64,000 bases of DNA from the NCBI GenBank assembly GCA_035222895.1, contig JAVYIG010009857.1, positions 1 to 64,000 of the forward strand. The letters run 5' to 3'. Position 1 is the first letter of the stretch. Each line of letters starts with the position of its first letter. The stretch comes from Strongylocentrotus droebachiensis. Its lineage: Eukaryota; Echinodermata; Echinoidea; Camarodonta; Strongylocentrotidae. This document shows positions 12,101 through 22,240 of the stretch, piece by piece. The position numbers and the translations under genes were made by a program. The notes beneath the pieces are model-generated. The model searched no databases and was not told the origin of the DNA. It saw nothing but the letters and a program-made list of their open reading frames with translations.

Positions 12101-15100
12101 AAACTGTTTCTATCTCCATTTTTTCCCCAGCTGTTTACTGGTATCTCTTTCTCCATATATATATTACTGTCCTTCATGTTCTCTCTGGTATTTCATTTTT
12201 TGTGTCCATGAACGAAGGATTATCAGTTTATTTTGGGAACATGGAATAATTTTGTTCTCCATCTGTGTTACCCATACATCAGGACAAAGAATTTATTCAA
12301 TTATGTTGCCCTCTTTATGTTTGCAACTATGCCCCTTTCCTACAAAAATTTCATGGGGGGGGGGATTTTATCTAGCTTTCTGATGACAGCAATGCTTGTG
12401 ATAAAATAGCCTCTACGTTTTGGTTTAACATGCTGTTCTTTTAAACAAATAATATTATGAAAGTTAGCCAGGAGCAGCGCAATTTTGTATAGTAATATGC
12501 ACTAAAGTCTTGCATATTTCCCTAAAGGTAATTAGCTAATGTTAACTCGGCGTTATCAACATTTACTGCAAATTGAATTGCTTCTCCTGCAATATTTATG
12601 AATCTAATTACATGGATAGCATGCTGCTTCATTAATACCCCCCAAAATATTGAAATGAAGTATTGCAATTATAGGGTAGGCCTACATTCTCATTGAGATT
12701 CCCAGTGTGGTCTCTGAAGCACAAAAATTAGCTTCCTTAAAGCCCTTTTCCAAATAGATGGAATGCTGTTCTTCTATTTACCATGATTAGTTTTCTTATT
12801 TCCCTCTCTAACCCTAACTTTTGTCTTCTTCATTCCGCAGGCGTATCTTGAATTCTTTTGCTCACGCGAGAACGTTGCTGCGTTGCTTCATATACTCCAG
12901 GACTACCCTCTAGTCAACTACCATGTCGTCAATGCTAAGGTTTGTATATAGTTTGCTCATGCAAGGGCTAAACCTAACCGAATCCCATGGTTTAATATCA
13001 TGTAAATGTAAATTGAGGTTTGCCCTCTATGGGCAGTGTAGTACATCATCCTCTTTGAGACGCAATCATAGAAGTAAAGTAATAGGTGATATGAATTTAT
13101 TCTAGAAACTATTGCTCCAGGCATTTTATTGTCAAAGATGGGTGTGTAGGGTTAGGTTAGCAGTTGGCTTTTAATTTTAGTTTTAAGGTTAATGTTAGTG
13201 CTGGGTATTGTGTCGGGTCCAGAGGTGAATTTCAGAAATTGATTAGTGTAATAATAATAACAATAGTGGGTTCTTGTATAGTGCTCATGCCTGTCAGACT
13301 TGACACTGCTGAGATCTCCTGATTATTACCCTGGCTTTAGCATGGCTGCTATTACGGCGCTCTAGCATTTCAATGAATTAATTCCTGCCAGGTACCCATT
13401 TACATCACCTGGAGAACATTGACTGTGAAGCAATTGTCACATTAGCATACATGTGGAACCAAGCAATAAAGCATTGATTACTTGTCAAGTTTATTGATTT
13501 GGTGACTGTGCATTGGCATGGTGGCAGCGGTGGGATATGAACCTACCGGTATGACATTGGAATCACTGGTGCCTAAAACAGCATCACCTGTATGGTGCAA
13601 ATCAAATTCCAGTAGTATTTTCGATGAGGATGTCGGATTATCTGAGGCATGTTCATGTGTAAATTGACCTTAATGTTAACTTACCTACCGTACATATGCA
13701 GAGCTGCCAACCATTCCGTTTTTGCCGGAATTACTCCGGTTTTTCCTCCAAATTACGGTACTACGTTTTTTCTTCATAAAATACGTTTTTGAATATTTTT
13801 ATTTTTTTTTTATTTTTTTTTTTTTATTTTTTTTTTACATACGTCGTACAAGTGCCTTAAATTGATGATTTGATCACAAATTCAATAGAAAACTAATTTT
13901 AAAACATACTTGAAGAGAAAAATATTCTCAAAAAAAAATGAAATGCCGATAATACCAAAATAACCACTAAAAAGTACCTGCTTGTATGGAAAAAACAGCA
14001 TGATAAATGAACATTTCTGCATTGGAAGTGTGTCGCACGTGGTTGTAAATTTCGTTTTCATGAATTCCTTTTTTTGGCTTGAAATTCCTTTTTTTTTGCC
14101 ATCATGATTCCTTTTTTGGGTCGCACAAGGTTGGCAGCTCTGCATATGATGGTCGATAGTAGATGCCGACCTTTCACTTTGCACAGGTCAGCACATGCGC
14201 TGATACTACTGGGGAAGCCGATGAGATAAGGGTTCTTCCGGCTTCCATAGGGAATGTACAGCAGTGTCAACTAATTCTTTATTTTACTTAAATATTGTTC
14301 AGGTTTCATGAACTCCCCCTATGATTTCATAAAATCTATGCAGGCGCTATTATAATCTGTTGCTTATATTTTAGTGGCTCAGAAACTATCATTTCTATCA
14401 GACTTTCTGGTTCTCAACCCATTGTATTTATATGGGACCCAGAAGTGCCTTTGCCAAATATACCCATGGCAGGTGCTGCCCTGCATGGCAAAATACAGTA
14501 GTTGCAGTAGTAAGAATTATAAGAGGACCACTTCCTGTGAAATGGATATGCATAATGGGCCTCAAAATCACGTGACCAGGGAATAATGACTGTTTTAAAA
14601 CAAATTGAAGTATACTTATAAAACATAATATTCAGTGTAGATTGTTTCATAAGTTTAACTTTTATATAATCATTTCGTGTGTAAAAATATGTGCTTTGTA
14701 AATCTACATGTAATGATATGTTATTTTCATTTTCTGTACAGGGCACTGAGACCATAACGAATACTGACCGTCTCAAGCCGAACGCTGTGACCTGGGGAGT
14801 GTTCCCTGGTGCAGAGGTCAAACAACCCACCGTCGTTGACCCGATCAGCTTCATGTCATGGAAGGTCAGTGTACTATCATATTTATTGTTACATCTCATA
14901 GTTTTTTAGAGATCTGTTGTTTGAGTATTTTATCTACATCAATATTCAGATTAAATCTGGAAAGAGAAAATATACCTATTTTATTACAGGTTTTCGTTAA
15001 TTTCATACACAAAAACACAGACATTCTCAATTATCTAGTTTAAGTTCATGTATATGAGGTCACACAAGAATATACTGTACGACCTGGCAACGGTAAATCA

Positions 15101-16471
15101 GTTTTTGTGAACTTAGTGTTAAAAGATGAACAAGACTTGAAAGAAAAAATGCGAAAAAATTGATGTGATAGTTACAAATACGTGGTAAAATTCTTCTAGG
15201 TCCCTCCCCAGTACAGTACGAGTTAAATCGGTGCAATTCTGCTGGATATTGATACAGAAAAGAAACTCTCAGTTAAATCGAGCAATATAAAATATTTTGT
15301 CTTATTCTCAAACTTAAATGTAATCTGTAAACTTATTTTATTACGTACATAATTCATTTGTTCTATTATATATCGTAATACTGTATGGATTGTATATGTC
15401 ATTTTAATTTGTGGATATTTGAGTTGAAAAATAAATCAAATCAAATCAAATCAAACTAATGCAGAGTAATTAGCTACATGTTTTTGGTAAAATTAATATA
15501 TTTGCTTTTATTTAAAGTCTGAATTATTCCCCCCCCCCCCCCTCCATGAATGTTTGTAGGACGAAGCATTCGGCTTGTGGTTGGAATCATGGAGGACCCT
15601 CTACAAGGAAGGCTCTCCCTCCTGGCACGTCATCCAGTTCATCCACGACACCTACTTCCTGGTGAACCTTGTCGACAACGACTACGTCAAAGGCAACGTC
15701 CTGTTCGAGATCATCGAGCGTATGCTGGAGAGGTGCGGGAACTCCAAGGGGGACTGCAAAGGAAGAGATGTCGAAGATGAGTGCATAGCCACTAAGAGAC
15801 TGAAGGTAGAGTGTTCATTCTTTTAAAGCCTATCTGCACTAGTTGCAGGGATCTAATCCTCCCTGCAAGATCACTGTCAGGGGTAATCTCATCAAATCAG
15901 CTCTCAATTAACATTTGAAGAAGGGGATCATGGGGGACCAATGGTCACCAATTAGGCATTGTTTTCTATATAGAGGGAGAAAGTAGCTACAAGTAGGACA
16001 GTGTGGCTTTAAAGAGACATAGAAGTGGGTTCTCACTGGGAATTTGACACTGTTTGTGTGTTTACCAAATAACAGGTGTTGTCAATCACCAGAATTGGCT
16101 TTCAGTTTTATGACCAACAGGCCTTCTTTAATACTGTGACTTTTCCCTCACCCAAAGACTCTCTGAGAGACTAGGAGTATCTCTTGATAGACCTACTTGT
16201 TTGCTGTGTGCAGACTTGAACACTCATTAAAGACATTCTACCACGTCTGGTGTCAGCGATTTATTGCCTTCTACACTTTGAACCCGACTACCCATGCCCT
16301 TTAATGATTATAAAAATGATATTAATTGGATTAATATAGCTCTTTTTCTGAAGGATACAGTTTTGTTTTTGTTTTGCTCTTGCTTAATTAATCATATATC
16401 TTATACCTTCTCTCTCTCAAAATGTCATTTACCAGGTCTCTGAAGAGGAGATGAGCTTGTCCAACGACTGA
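517..16471 (+). CDS. MTHFR: Methylenetetrahydrofolate reductase (MTHFR), 11 coding exons
   Basis: Cytosolic flavoenzyme that reduces 5,10-methylene-THF to 5-methyl-THF with NAD(P)H, feeding methionine synthesis. CDS = join(517..791, 3466..3704, 5163..5279, 7559..7752, 8724..8878, 9447..9858, 11009..11191, 12841..12939, 14742..14864, 15560..15805, 16436..16471): 2079 nt, 692 residues plus TGA (human form 656). All introns are GT-AG and every phase joins cleanly. The ATG at 517 has a good context (A at -3, G at +4) and follows an in-frame TGA at 442-444. Catalytic TIM barrel about residues 70-355: the [10 protein letters not shown] motif includes Glu76, the general acid in the family. Ala237 in AGADFIITQ matches human Ala222, the C677T site. 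The SAM-binding regulatory half is about 380-680, with motifs [26 protein letters not shown] and [12 protein letters not shown]. The N-terminus has Thr-Pro and Ser-Pro sites like the phosphorylated tail of vertebrate MTHFR. No lesion seen. Confidence 0.97.
1211..2097. repeat. Long fold-back (inverted repeat) element, TA-flanked
   Basis: Two arms of about 430 bases are near-perfect reverse complements, joined by a short centre near 1640-1665. The ends are CAGTGCGTCCCAGAAA and its complement, flanked by TA on both sides, which fits a Tc1/mariner-type non-autonomous element. Lies in MTHFR intron 1. A related arm fragment occurs at 63885-64000. Confidence 0.85.
2100..3465. other. Rest of MTHFR intron 1
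   Basis: No gene or recognised element seen. Contains two long G homopolymers (near 2150 and 2315) and AT-rich unique-looking sequence up to the exon-2 acceptor. Confidence 0.5.
3466..3704 (+). CDS. MTHFR: MTHFR exon 2
   Basis: Residues 92-171 plus one base. Acceptor CACAG|A, donor GGAG|GTATGG. Reads [12 protein letters not shown] through ETSSM, NYCGL and LHM to NILALRG, part of the flavin-binding barrel. Confidence 0.96.
4365..5078. mobile_element. TA-flanked TIR element (MITE) in MTHFR intron 2
   Basis: Terminal inverted repeats CCGTAAATCTCCGTGTATAA at the left and the complement at the right, each flanked by TA, so a mariner-like 2-bp target duplication is likely. The left arm repeats GTGTATAAGGCGCACC. 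Poly-A tracts lie inside. No transposase ORF. Confidence 0.8.
5163..5279 (+). CDS. MTHFR: MTHFR exon 3
   Basis: Residues 172-210 plus one base. Acceptor GATAG|AT completes the Asp of ALRGD; donor GCAG|GTGAGT. Reads through [14 protein letters not shown] to FVIAVAG. Confidence 0.95.
5808..6080 (-). mobile_element. tRNA-derived SINE
   Basis: On the minus strand the 5' end reads like a tRNA: an A-box-like TGGCTCAGTCAGTAGAGCG near 6060 and a B box GGTTTGAACCC near 6015. A tRNA-unrelated body follows and ends in an (ATT)n tail near 5810. The acceptor-stem ends do not pair as in a working tRNA, so this is a SINE, in MTHFR intron 3. Confidence 0.75.
6100..6420. repeat. Interspersed repeat, copy 1 (inverted relative at 55925-56215)
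   Basis: About 300 bases match the reverse complement of 55925-56215, including TGGTAAAACCGGTCACTCAA and AGTCAGGA-type segments. Found by eye; no coding capacity. Confidence 0.6.
6484..7136. mobile_element. TIR element with 7-bp target duplication, inserted in another repeat
   Basis: Ends are CTAGCCTCTTGTCGATGGCC and its exact complement. The 7-mer TTCTGGT flanks both sides (6477-6483 and 7137-7143); an 8-bp reading is also possible, so hAT-like origin is plausible. A related copy near 49155 shows the uninterrupted host (GAGTTCTGGTCATGCG). No transposase ORF. Confidence 0.85.
7137..7520 (+). repeat. MITE-B copy (host of the 6484-7136 insertion)
   Basis: Member of a family also seen at 24290-24610, 42071-42398, 45013-45341 and 49140-49345. 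Landmarks are CACTGTACACAGAA, a central palindrome ATCTATCCGG/CCGGATAGAT near 7340, and the end CCAAAACTGGTCTATACC. Non-coding. Confidence 0.75.
7559..7752 (+). CDS. MTHFR: MTHFR exon 4
   Basis: Residues 211-275, ending in phase 0. Acceptor CTGCAG|GC, donor ACAG|GTGAGA. Contains [14 protein letters not shown]; its second Ala (237) matches the human thermolabile-variant position. A TTAA-flanked MITE starts 29 bases after this exon. Confidence 0.97.
7781..8407 (-). mobile_element. TTAA-MITE copy 1 (interrupted)
   Basis: TTAA-flanked element with ends TTAAAGCCCCACTGCACTA, in reverse orientation relative to the copy at 9868-10065. It is interrupted by another element at 7794-8217. Starts 29 bases downstream of MTHFR exon 4. 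The TTAA target suggests piggyBac- or Kolobok-type transposition; no transposase is present. Confidence 0.85.
7794..8217. mobile_element. TIR element nested in TTAA-MITE copy 1
   Basis: Ends CAGAGATGCCAACC and GGTTGGCATCTCTG. A 6-bp target duplication CCCACT lies at 7788-7793 and 8218-8223. Removing the element and one CCCACT restores the expected MITE end (AGCCCCACT joined to GCACTA), so the boundary is well supported. A sister copy is at 13699-14142. Confidence 0.9.
8410..8540 (+). repeat. Fragment of MITE-B left end
   Basis: Contains GGTTTTGGGTGCAAAATATCC and GATGGCAATACTT segments, also present at 45020-45110 and, inverted, at 42290-42390. Confidence 0.6.
8724..8878 (+). CDS. MTHFR: MTHFR exon 5
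   Basis: Residues 276-326 plus two bases. Acceptor TTGCAG|GG, donor AAAG|GTGAGA. Contains [15 protein letters not shown] sequence, [16 protein letters not shown], a strongly conserved barrel segment. Confidence 0.96.
9140..9235 (+). repeat. CT-rich microsatellite
   Basis: Runs of (TC)n, (TCCC)n and (TGTC)n in MTHFR intron 5. The ORFs across it are compositional artefacts. Confidence 0.9.
9447..9858 (+). CDS. MTHFR: MTHFR exon 6 (barrel end, linker, start of regulatory domain)
   Basis: Residues 327-464, phase 0 at the end. Acceptor TTCAG|T, donor CAAA|GTAAGT. Covers the last barrel strand (YTLNRE), the linker with [18 protein letters not shown], and regulatory-domain motifs [11 protein letters not shown] and [17 protein letters not shown] begins 10 bases downstream. 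Confidence 0.97.
9868..10065 (+). mobile_element. TTAA-MITE copy 2
   Basis: Complete 198-bp copy with TTAA at both ends, a diverged left TIR (AAGGCAGTCTGTACTA) and a right end TAGTACAGTGGGGCTTTAA. Internal landmarks are GTCACTGACAGGTG and CTATATAGAGGG. Starts 10 bases after the MTHFR exon-6 donor. Confidence 0.85.
10570..10870 (+). mobile_element. 3' fragment of a CR1/L2-like LINE
   Basis: An open frame at 10593-10862 encodes a typical reverse-transcriptase ORF C-terminus ([17 protein letters not shown], then [13 protein letters not shown]). Only the last 90 or so codons remain. Just upstream, 10490-10530 holds another element's tail (GGCGCTATATAAATA). Dead copy in MTHFR intron 6. Confidence 0.7.
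11009..11191 (+). CDS. MTHFR: MTHFR exon 7
   Basis: Residues 465-525, phase 0 at both ends. Acceptor ACGCAG|GT, donor AAAAG|GTAACA. Contains [20 protein letters not shown] and GYVYQK, regulatory-domain signatures. Confidence 0.96.
11450..11760 (+). repeat. Degenerate interstitial telomere-like repeat
   Basis: A CCTAA-rich array: many CTAACC, CCCTAA and CTTAAC hexamers at about 6-base spacing, ending in better-preserved CCCTAACCCTAAC near 11740. Lies in MTHFR intron 7. The ORF across it ([12 protein letters not shown]) is an artefact. Confidence 0.75.
11765..12840. other. Rest of MTHFR intron 7
   Basis: AT-rich with no gene or recognised element, up to the exon-8 acceptor at 12839-12840. Confidence 0.5.
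12841..12939 (+). CDS. MTHFR: MTHFR exon 8
   Basis: Residues 526-558, phase 0 at both ends. Acceptor CCGCAG|GC, donor CTAAG|GTTTGT. Reads [16 protein letters not shown] to NYHVVNAK. Confidence 0.95.
13236..13480 (+). repeat. SINE-like interspersed repeat, copy 1
   Basis: Starts with (ATA)n and shares ATAGTGGGTYCTTGTATAG, CCTGGCTTTAGCA and TGCCAGGTACC segments with 39360-39545. Non-coding; in MTHFR intron 8. Confidence 0.6.
13699..14142. mobile_element. TIR element with 6-bp target duplication (sister of 7794-8217)
   Basis: Ends CAGAGCTGCCAACC and GGTTGGCAGCTCTG, flanked by CATATG at 13693-13698 and 14143-14148. 444 bp, T-rich inside, no transposase. Same TIR and same target length as the 7794 copy, so one family. 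Confidence 0.85.
14150..14741. other. End of MTHFR intron 8
   Basis: No gene or clear repeat seen between the MITE and the exon-9 acceptor; small ORFs here are short and unsupported. Confidence 0.5.
14742..14864 (+). CDS. MTHFR: MTHFR exon 9
   Basis: Residues 559-599, phase 0 at both ends. Acceptor TACAG|GG, donor GGAAG|GTCAGT. Contains [12 protein letters not shown] and [14 protein letters not shown], regulatory-domain core. Confidence 0.96.
15300..15457 (+). repeat. Probable LINE 3' tail with (AAATC)n
   Basis: AT-rich sequence ending in AAATAAATCAAATCAAATC (15427-15456), the pentamer-tail pattern of decayed non-LTR elements. The body is not identifiable. Confidence 0.45.
15560..15805 (+). 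CDS. MTHFR: MTHFR exon 10
   Basis: Residues 600-681. Acceptor TTGTAG|GA, donor TGAAG|GTAGAG. Reads [11 protein letters not shown] through [14 protein letters not shown]; the C-terminal part is charged and less conserved. A MITE starts 18 bases downstream. Confidence 0.96.
15823..16012 (+). mobile_element. TTAA-MITE copy 3
   Basis: 190-bp copy, TTAA at both ends, left TIR AAAGCCTATCTGCACTA, right end ACAGTGTGGCTTTAA. Same orientation as copy 2. Starts 18 bases after MTHFR exon 10. Confidence 0.85.
16436..16471 (+). CDS. MTHFR: MTHFR exon 11 (terminal coding exon)
   Basis: Last 11 codons and TGA at 16469-16471, after ACCAG|GT. The short acidic tail is not conserved. It is chosen because acceptor and phase fit and because reading through the exon-10 donor would give a weaker, repeat-derived end. 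Confidence 0.75.
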   Translation, partial: VSEEEMSLSND

Positions 16472-16798
16472 TGACCACCATTGATGATCGCCACTGCTGA
16501 AGGACAGATACCGTCTGTCCAGAGCATCTGAAATACAATTGATGCAGCTTTGCATTTCTCACAGTCGGTAGCTTGGGGGTTCTGAATCTGAACCGATGTG
16601 TTTAAATAAGCAGGAGCCACATTCACACTTCTGAAATATGAGCACTTTGATCTAATAGCTGGATGACCCTTATAATCACGGTCATGAATGGAGATCAGTC
16701 TCTGGCTCTAGGGGTTTGAAACCTGGGTCGTGGTCATGTTCTTGGTCTTGACCCAAGGACCTAATGCGAAGGAAATATACTCAGCAGATTTCATCCTG

Positions 16799-16944
16799 GG
16801 CCCTGTTTCACAAAACTTGTGATCAATAACAGGTTACTATAACTGTTATAAGTTACTGAAATCATGGCATTTGATTGGCTTAGATCAAATTTGTCATAGA
16901 AATTTAGCATTTGTCATTGATAACAAGTTTTATGAAACAGGGCC
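16799..16944. mobile_element. Short MITE with CTG target duplication
   Basis: TIRs GGCCCTGTTTCACAAAACTT and the matching complement (one or two mismatches), flanked by CTG at 16796-16798 and 16945-16947. The 3-bp CWG duplication fits PIF/Harbinger-type movement. Lies in the likely MTHFR 3' UTR. Confidence 0.75.
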
Positions 16945-17369
16945 CTGGTCTTAGGACCCCAAGGCCGTGTTGTGTAAACATGAATTGTGGAAGCGGATAT
17001 ATAGGTAGCCAGTGGTATGTAATGTTTCCAAAGAGCCTCAAACCTGCCATGTAAAATATAACCAAAATGTATATAAGCATGAAAGAAATAGTGCACCGAG
17101 TGTGAAAGCAAATAACTTATCCCACTTAAGTGCTCTTCTTTGTCTCTTTTACTAGGCTTGGATGCTCTTATTTCACTGTGTGAATGGATGCATGGTTCAA
17201 ATCCGTGAAGTGGACTGTGACGCTGCAAACACTTGCCATGTTGAAATAACGTTGTCCCCAATAGTTGGGATATAAAGTTGGCAAAAAACAAAATCAAACA
17301 ATAATCTCTGATTTGGAATCATAATTTATTAGAGAATATCTGTGACTTAAATCAATACATTGATAAAAT

Positions 17370-17375
17370 AATAAA
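17370..17375 (+). promoter_or_regulatory. Candidate MTHFR polyadenylation signal
   Basis: First good AATAAA after the MTHFR stop, followed by T-rich sequence (17395-17410). Another candidate is at 18268-18273. Which one is used cannot be told from sequence. Confidence 0.3.
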
Positions 17376-20300
17376 GATTGTTGATTAAAATTGTGATTTT
17401 TCTTTTTTCTCACTAAAAAATACCTACTCTGGTTTATGCCAATAGAAAGTGATAAAGAGTGATAAATAGATAGATTATTTATTGTGCTCCTTGTCGTCAG
17501 TCACATACATGTATGTTTGTAAATTTTCACATAATGTTTTCTTTTTGGCAGTATATTTATTTATCAAATGTTCTAATGCATATGTTTGCAGTAAGTGGAT
17601 GAAAGATGTTTACCCTGGTATGAAAATTGGATGTGGTGCATAAAATCAAATGAATTTCAGATGTCTTATACATGAAAATCAAAAGTATCGTATGAGGTGA
17701 ATGCCGTCGAAGATGGCGTTATCAACAAACTCGTACTCGCTGGGCGTCTTAATTCGGGCATCATACTATCTTTGGTTGGCAGCGAGTAAGTAGGGGGAGA
17801 TTGCATAGCGCTGGAGGACATCATTAAAATTAAATCGGCCAGATTCTGGACTAGTAGGATGCAAGTAGTGGATTAGAATACACATACTAATATAAGTTCG
17901 CATTTTTATGCTTTTTCATTTTTATATTTTAGTTTTCAAATAGTTCTTGTGTACATGTATGTATCCTTCAAGTGTTTTGACAAGAATTAAAATCTTCATA
18001 GTACAGGGAATTTAAAAACCAGTGTTAATTATAGTTGTTTTCAGCTGTTGCCATGCTTAAAAACTCTATACGTTTTATGTTGTCCAAACTGTCTTTGAAA
18101 CACACATTGTATATAGATGAATGTACATATATTACCGTTTGGAATAGGAATATTTTTTTTAATATTCAATGTATCTTTGTTTTCAACCTACTATAATTTG
18201 TTTCATTTCTGTAACATTACTTTATGTAGTGTAAAAACATATTCAATTTATGTTATTATTGTTGGTGAATAAAATCACTCACTCATTCAATCTATCCATC
18301 CATACACCAATGTTTTGATATGTCCTTGCTTTTCTAAACATTCTATGTAAAAAATAAAAAATAATTTGAATTAGCCCACTGGATTTTGCATTATACCTTT
18401 TAATAGGACTTTTTTTTTTGCCATGTACTGAACTATTTTGTATATTTATTTCTGCTAATGTGAGTTGTAAACTTAGAGTTTGCTAATGAAATATCTTGCT
18501 TATACATGTAATATATCTCACATATAATATGGAGAAATATAGCTGGCATATATACCATCGCAATCATCATTGATTTACCATCGGAAAAATGCAGAATTAT
18601 ATCCTTGTATAAATTTGAAAATATTAACAATTCTTGAGAAATTTTCTTTTGTTAATTATATTTTTCTTTAATATCATTGAATAGCCACTGTATTCAAATA
18701 CCACCAATAATGAGAATACTTCTCATAGCTTTTTGTGTCAAGGAAGATTATTGTGTCTTATGTACAAATGAATAGAGATGGAAGATTTATCACATCAACA
18801 TTGTTTTAATTATTCAAGCACTTCTTCTTTTTTTAATGTTGGGGTAATCTGCTTTATCAAGTCCCAAGCAGCAAATTTGTTACTTTGTATTTGTCATCAA
18901 GCACATGAATTATTTCAGGCATATCAGACAAATTTCTCCCTATATGTTCTTTGGTTTCAGTACTTTACAATCGCAAAGACTAAATTGAAATTTCCAGTCT
19001 TTGTGTTTTTACCCACCTGACATCAGACTTCAGAATGATTTTTATTTAGTACAAAATTGATTTGTCGTATTAAACCACTATAAAGCATACTCCGATTATA
19101 TGTTTCATTATTTTAGGGGTGCTAGGGATATGTTTTTTTAACATGGTATTTTACCCAGTGACTGAAGCATTATTTCACTGCACTGGTGCGAGAATAAGAG
19201 ATAATTGTAAATAATTATTTCAGCAGTATTATTTGTACATTTTTCTTTGATGAATGTGGATTATGTGCCATTTCCACTGACATGTGCCATGTGTTATTGT
19301 GTGATTATATAATGCACCATTGTATCAATATATCATTAAACAGATATTAAAGTGCAAAGAAAAGAGAAAAGTAAATGTATGAAGGTGAATAATATCAGAT
19401 TTCATTTTTCAATGATTATTAATTGAGCTTTCGATATTATTATCAATTTTTCAGATTTGTATACATAACCTGCATATTGTATTGAAATTAAATTGGCTGG
19501 TATGTTAATTTCATACTGTTTGGTTCAGGCCTTCTAACAATATTAGAAAAATAAAGAATGTAATTTATACCACCATGCATAGGCCTACATATTCATTCTG
19601 AAGATGAATTGTGGTGTTGGATACTGATGTAATCGAGGCTATAATATATCCATTTTCTGGTCAGAAGCTAATTAATTGCCAGTGTGTTGATATGTTTAAA
19701 AATGTGTAACTCATTTTATCAGTATTTTGCATCCTTTTCTTATAGAAAATAAATACTAGTCGATATTGACTGAAACTCCATGCATATAGCCTGTATATAT
19801 AGTGTTAATTTCTTGTCTAAAGTTCGAAGAAAAGAAAGATAAGATTTGAGCTAATATTAATGTGAGTATATATACATGTTGTATACAGTGTAACTGTAAG
19901 AGCTGCGATAATAATTAAGTCAGAAAATAATTGTGTAGATGCGAGAAGGAAAGTTATTTGTTGACAAAGAATTGGGAGCAGATCGAGTGGGGGGGGGGGG
20001 GGGTCGATGACGGACCAAGATGTTTCTAAAATTGTTTGACCATATATGAGCCAGATTGGGTCGACTGTGCATTCATATAACGACCAGGTCCGTCCATTCC
20101 AGCAAAGCATAGAGAGTCGATGCTAATGCGTATTGACCTTTAGCACTGCTTTACTTGTTAATAGGCAGTATTTAATACATGAATAGTCAATACACTCATA
20201 AAAAACAGATGCACACAATCATGCCGATGCGGCTGATCGGCAAGTTTGACAGTGGTGGACTCACAATTATATAATTATATTATTAAAAAATTATTCTTTC

Positions 20301-20736
20301 TAACATCGGAAAGTTGAAAAATTGTATTTTACTGCTATTTAGGTGTAATCAATTGTCACTAAAGTAACAATTTTGAGTGAAATCAGTTGAGTTTTGTACA
20401 GTGGTGTTTGAAATGTCGAGAATCAACAGCACAACTTTTAATACACAGGCAGGATAGTAATGCAGCTATGTGTGGGTCCGTCGGCGTCGACGTGTTTTTT
20501 TTTAAGAGCACACAAATCAGCGTATGGGACTGAATATAAATTTACGTTCTGAAAACGTCGTTTTATGGGCAATTTTCGTAGGCTGGGTTGAGCCATTACC
20601 CTAAACATCATCAAAACCTTGGGAAAATACTTTGGTGAATCGAAATGTAAGCAAAAATTGTATTTGTGTACAGATACTTATTTTCGATACGTATCTGATT
20701 GTTATTAACGTAGATGTCCCTCCATGGCCGTGCGAA

Positions 20737-20808
20737 GCGTTGGTGGTATAATGGTTAGCATAGTTGCCTTCCAAGCAATTGATCCGGGTTCGATTCCCGG
20801 CCAACGCA
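20737..20808 (+). tRNA. tRNA-Gly (anticodon UCC)
   Basis: A 72-base cloverleaf. The acceptor stem GCGTTGG pairs with CCAACGC, with discriminator A at 20808. The anticodon arm GTTGC-CTTCCAA-GCAAT has anticodon TCC at 20770-20772. The T arm contains GGTTCGATTCC (B box); the A box is TGGTATAATGG. Nearly identical to animal tRNA-Gly-TCC. No intron, no encoded CCA. A T-run at 20818-20825 can end Pol III transcription. Stands alone between two convergent genes. Confidence 0.97.
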
Positions 20809-21849
20809 GATGGCATATTATTTTTGTTTCACCTTCCTCTTTTTTCAATACACATTACTTTAATTATTACTTTCACTTTCTTATTGTCACACATTTCACT
20901 GCTCTTATCCAATTTTAATATCATATAAAAGTAGTTAAAGTACCAGTAGGCAGTACCATACTTTTTTAATACAAATCACTAATTTAATTGTTGCATTCAC
21001 TTTCTTATTCTTACACGATTCACTGCTCTTATCCCATTTTAATATTATACAAAAGTAGTTTAATTAAGTGCCAGTAGGTAGTACCGTACAATAATTTTGC
21101 TCACAGTACAGGTATTTATAGGCCTACCTATTTTCCTGGTTGGCTCAATACTCTTTATACAACTAAATACTTTATCTCTCAGTCAGCTTGCCTCCTTTTA
21201 AAAAAAGGATCCACACACACCAATCGTATTAAGATTTATCCAAAGTTTTTTTTTCTTCAATTCATATTTTCACCAATTCTAAACATATCAGTAATCCAGT
21301 TTGACTGAGATTGACTGATCAATATTAAAATGGAGAAAACACAAATACTTATAAATTATATGAGGCATTTCTAAATTGGGCGTTCTCATTAAATAAAATA
21401 CCATCCTGGACAATAGAATCCACATTTAATGCAATTGGCTGAATAAAAAATGAATCATCATTTATTAATTGGTCAAAACATATATATACTATATGACTAA
21501 AATACTGGCATATAATAAGAATTAAAATTATCCAATAAAAATATGTGAAGTAAAACACAATAGTAAAATATTTTGTGTAAATATATTTGAAAGTTGCATA
21601 TAGCCGCAAGGGCAAAAAAATTACCGGTATATATCATGAGTTGATGATGCTGAATGAATACTGAAGAACATAACAATAACTTTCAGAATTCTTCCTCAAT
21701 TAGTGATAATGCTGATCTCTACAAATGAGTATTGTGTTAATTATTACTGAGGGGTAAGAATATTCAAAGTTCTGATTTTTTTTTAGCTGCATGCAAAATG
21801 ATGCAAAATTAATCCTAGACCTATATTTCATGGACATATAGCAAGACAG

Positions 21850-22240
21850 TATATTGCCATTAGGTCTACAATCAGTTCGTCTACTACCTCAATTAGTCCA
21901 TTCCCATATGTTCTACACCCATTCTGTATGCTATTTACATGGTCTAAAAATCATTTTGTCTACTTATCAATTGGTCTAATGATCATTTGTTTCTAATTTC
22001 TAGCCTGTATAATTCCCAGTTTGTCTAATGCCCATTTTGTCTACTATCCATGTGGTGTAATAATCATTTAATCATCAAATGATAAATAGACCTGACGGAT
22101 AGTACACGAAATGAGCATTAGAACAACTAGGAATTAGACTAGCTGGTTATTAGACTAAATGATTATTAGACCAAATGATAAGAAGACAAAATTATTATTA
22201 CACCATGTGGATAGTAGAAGGGCTGGGTGTAGACCAACAG
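21850..22240. repeat. Inverted and tandem repeat block (GTCTAATG motif)
   Basis: The left half repeats GTCTA-ATG-CATTT(G/T)GTCTA-type motifs; the right half carries their complement (AGACTAAATGATTATTAGAC). The halves can fold back around 22075-22090. Likely a decayed fold-back element. Confidence 0.65.

Larger units (their letters stand above)
16472..20736. other. MTHFR 3' UTR and intergenic DNA
   Basis: No further gene seen. The first part should be MTHFR 3' UTR, whose end is not certain. Holds a MITE at 16799-16944 and several AATAAA hexamers; 19989-20002 is a G homopolymer. Confidence 0.5.
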
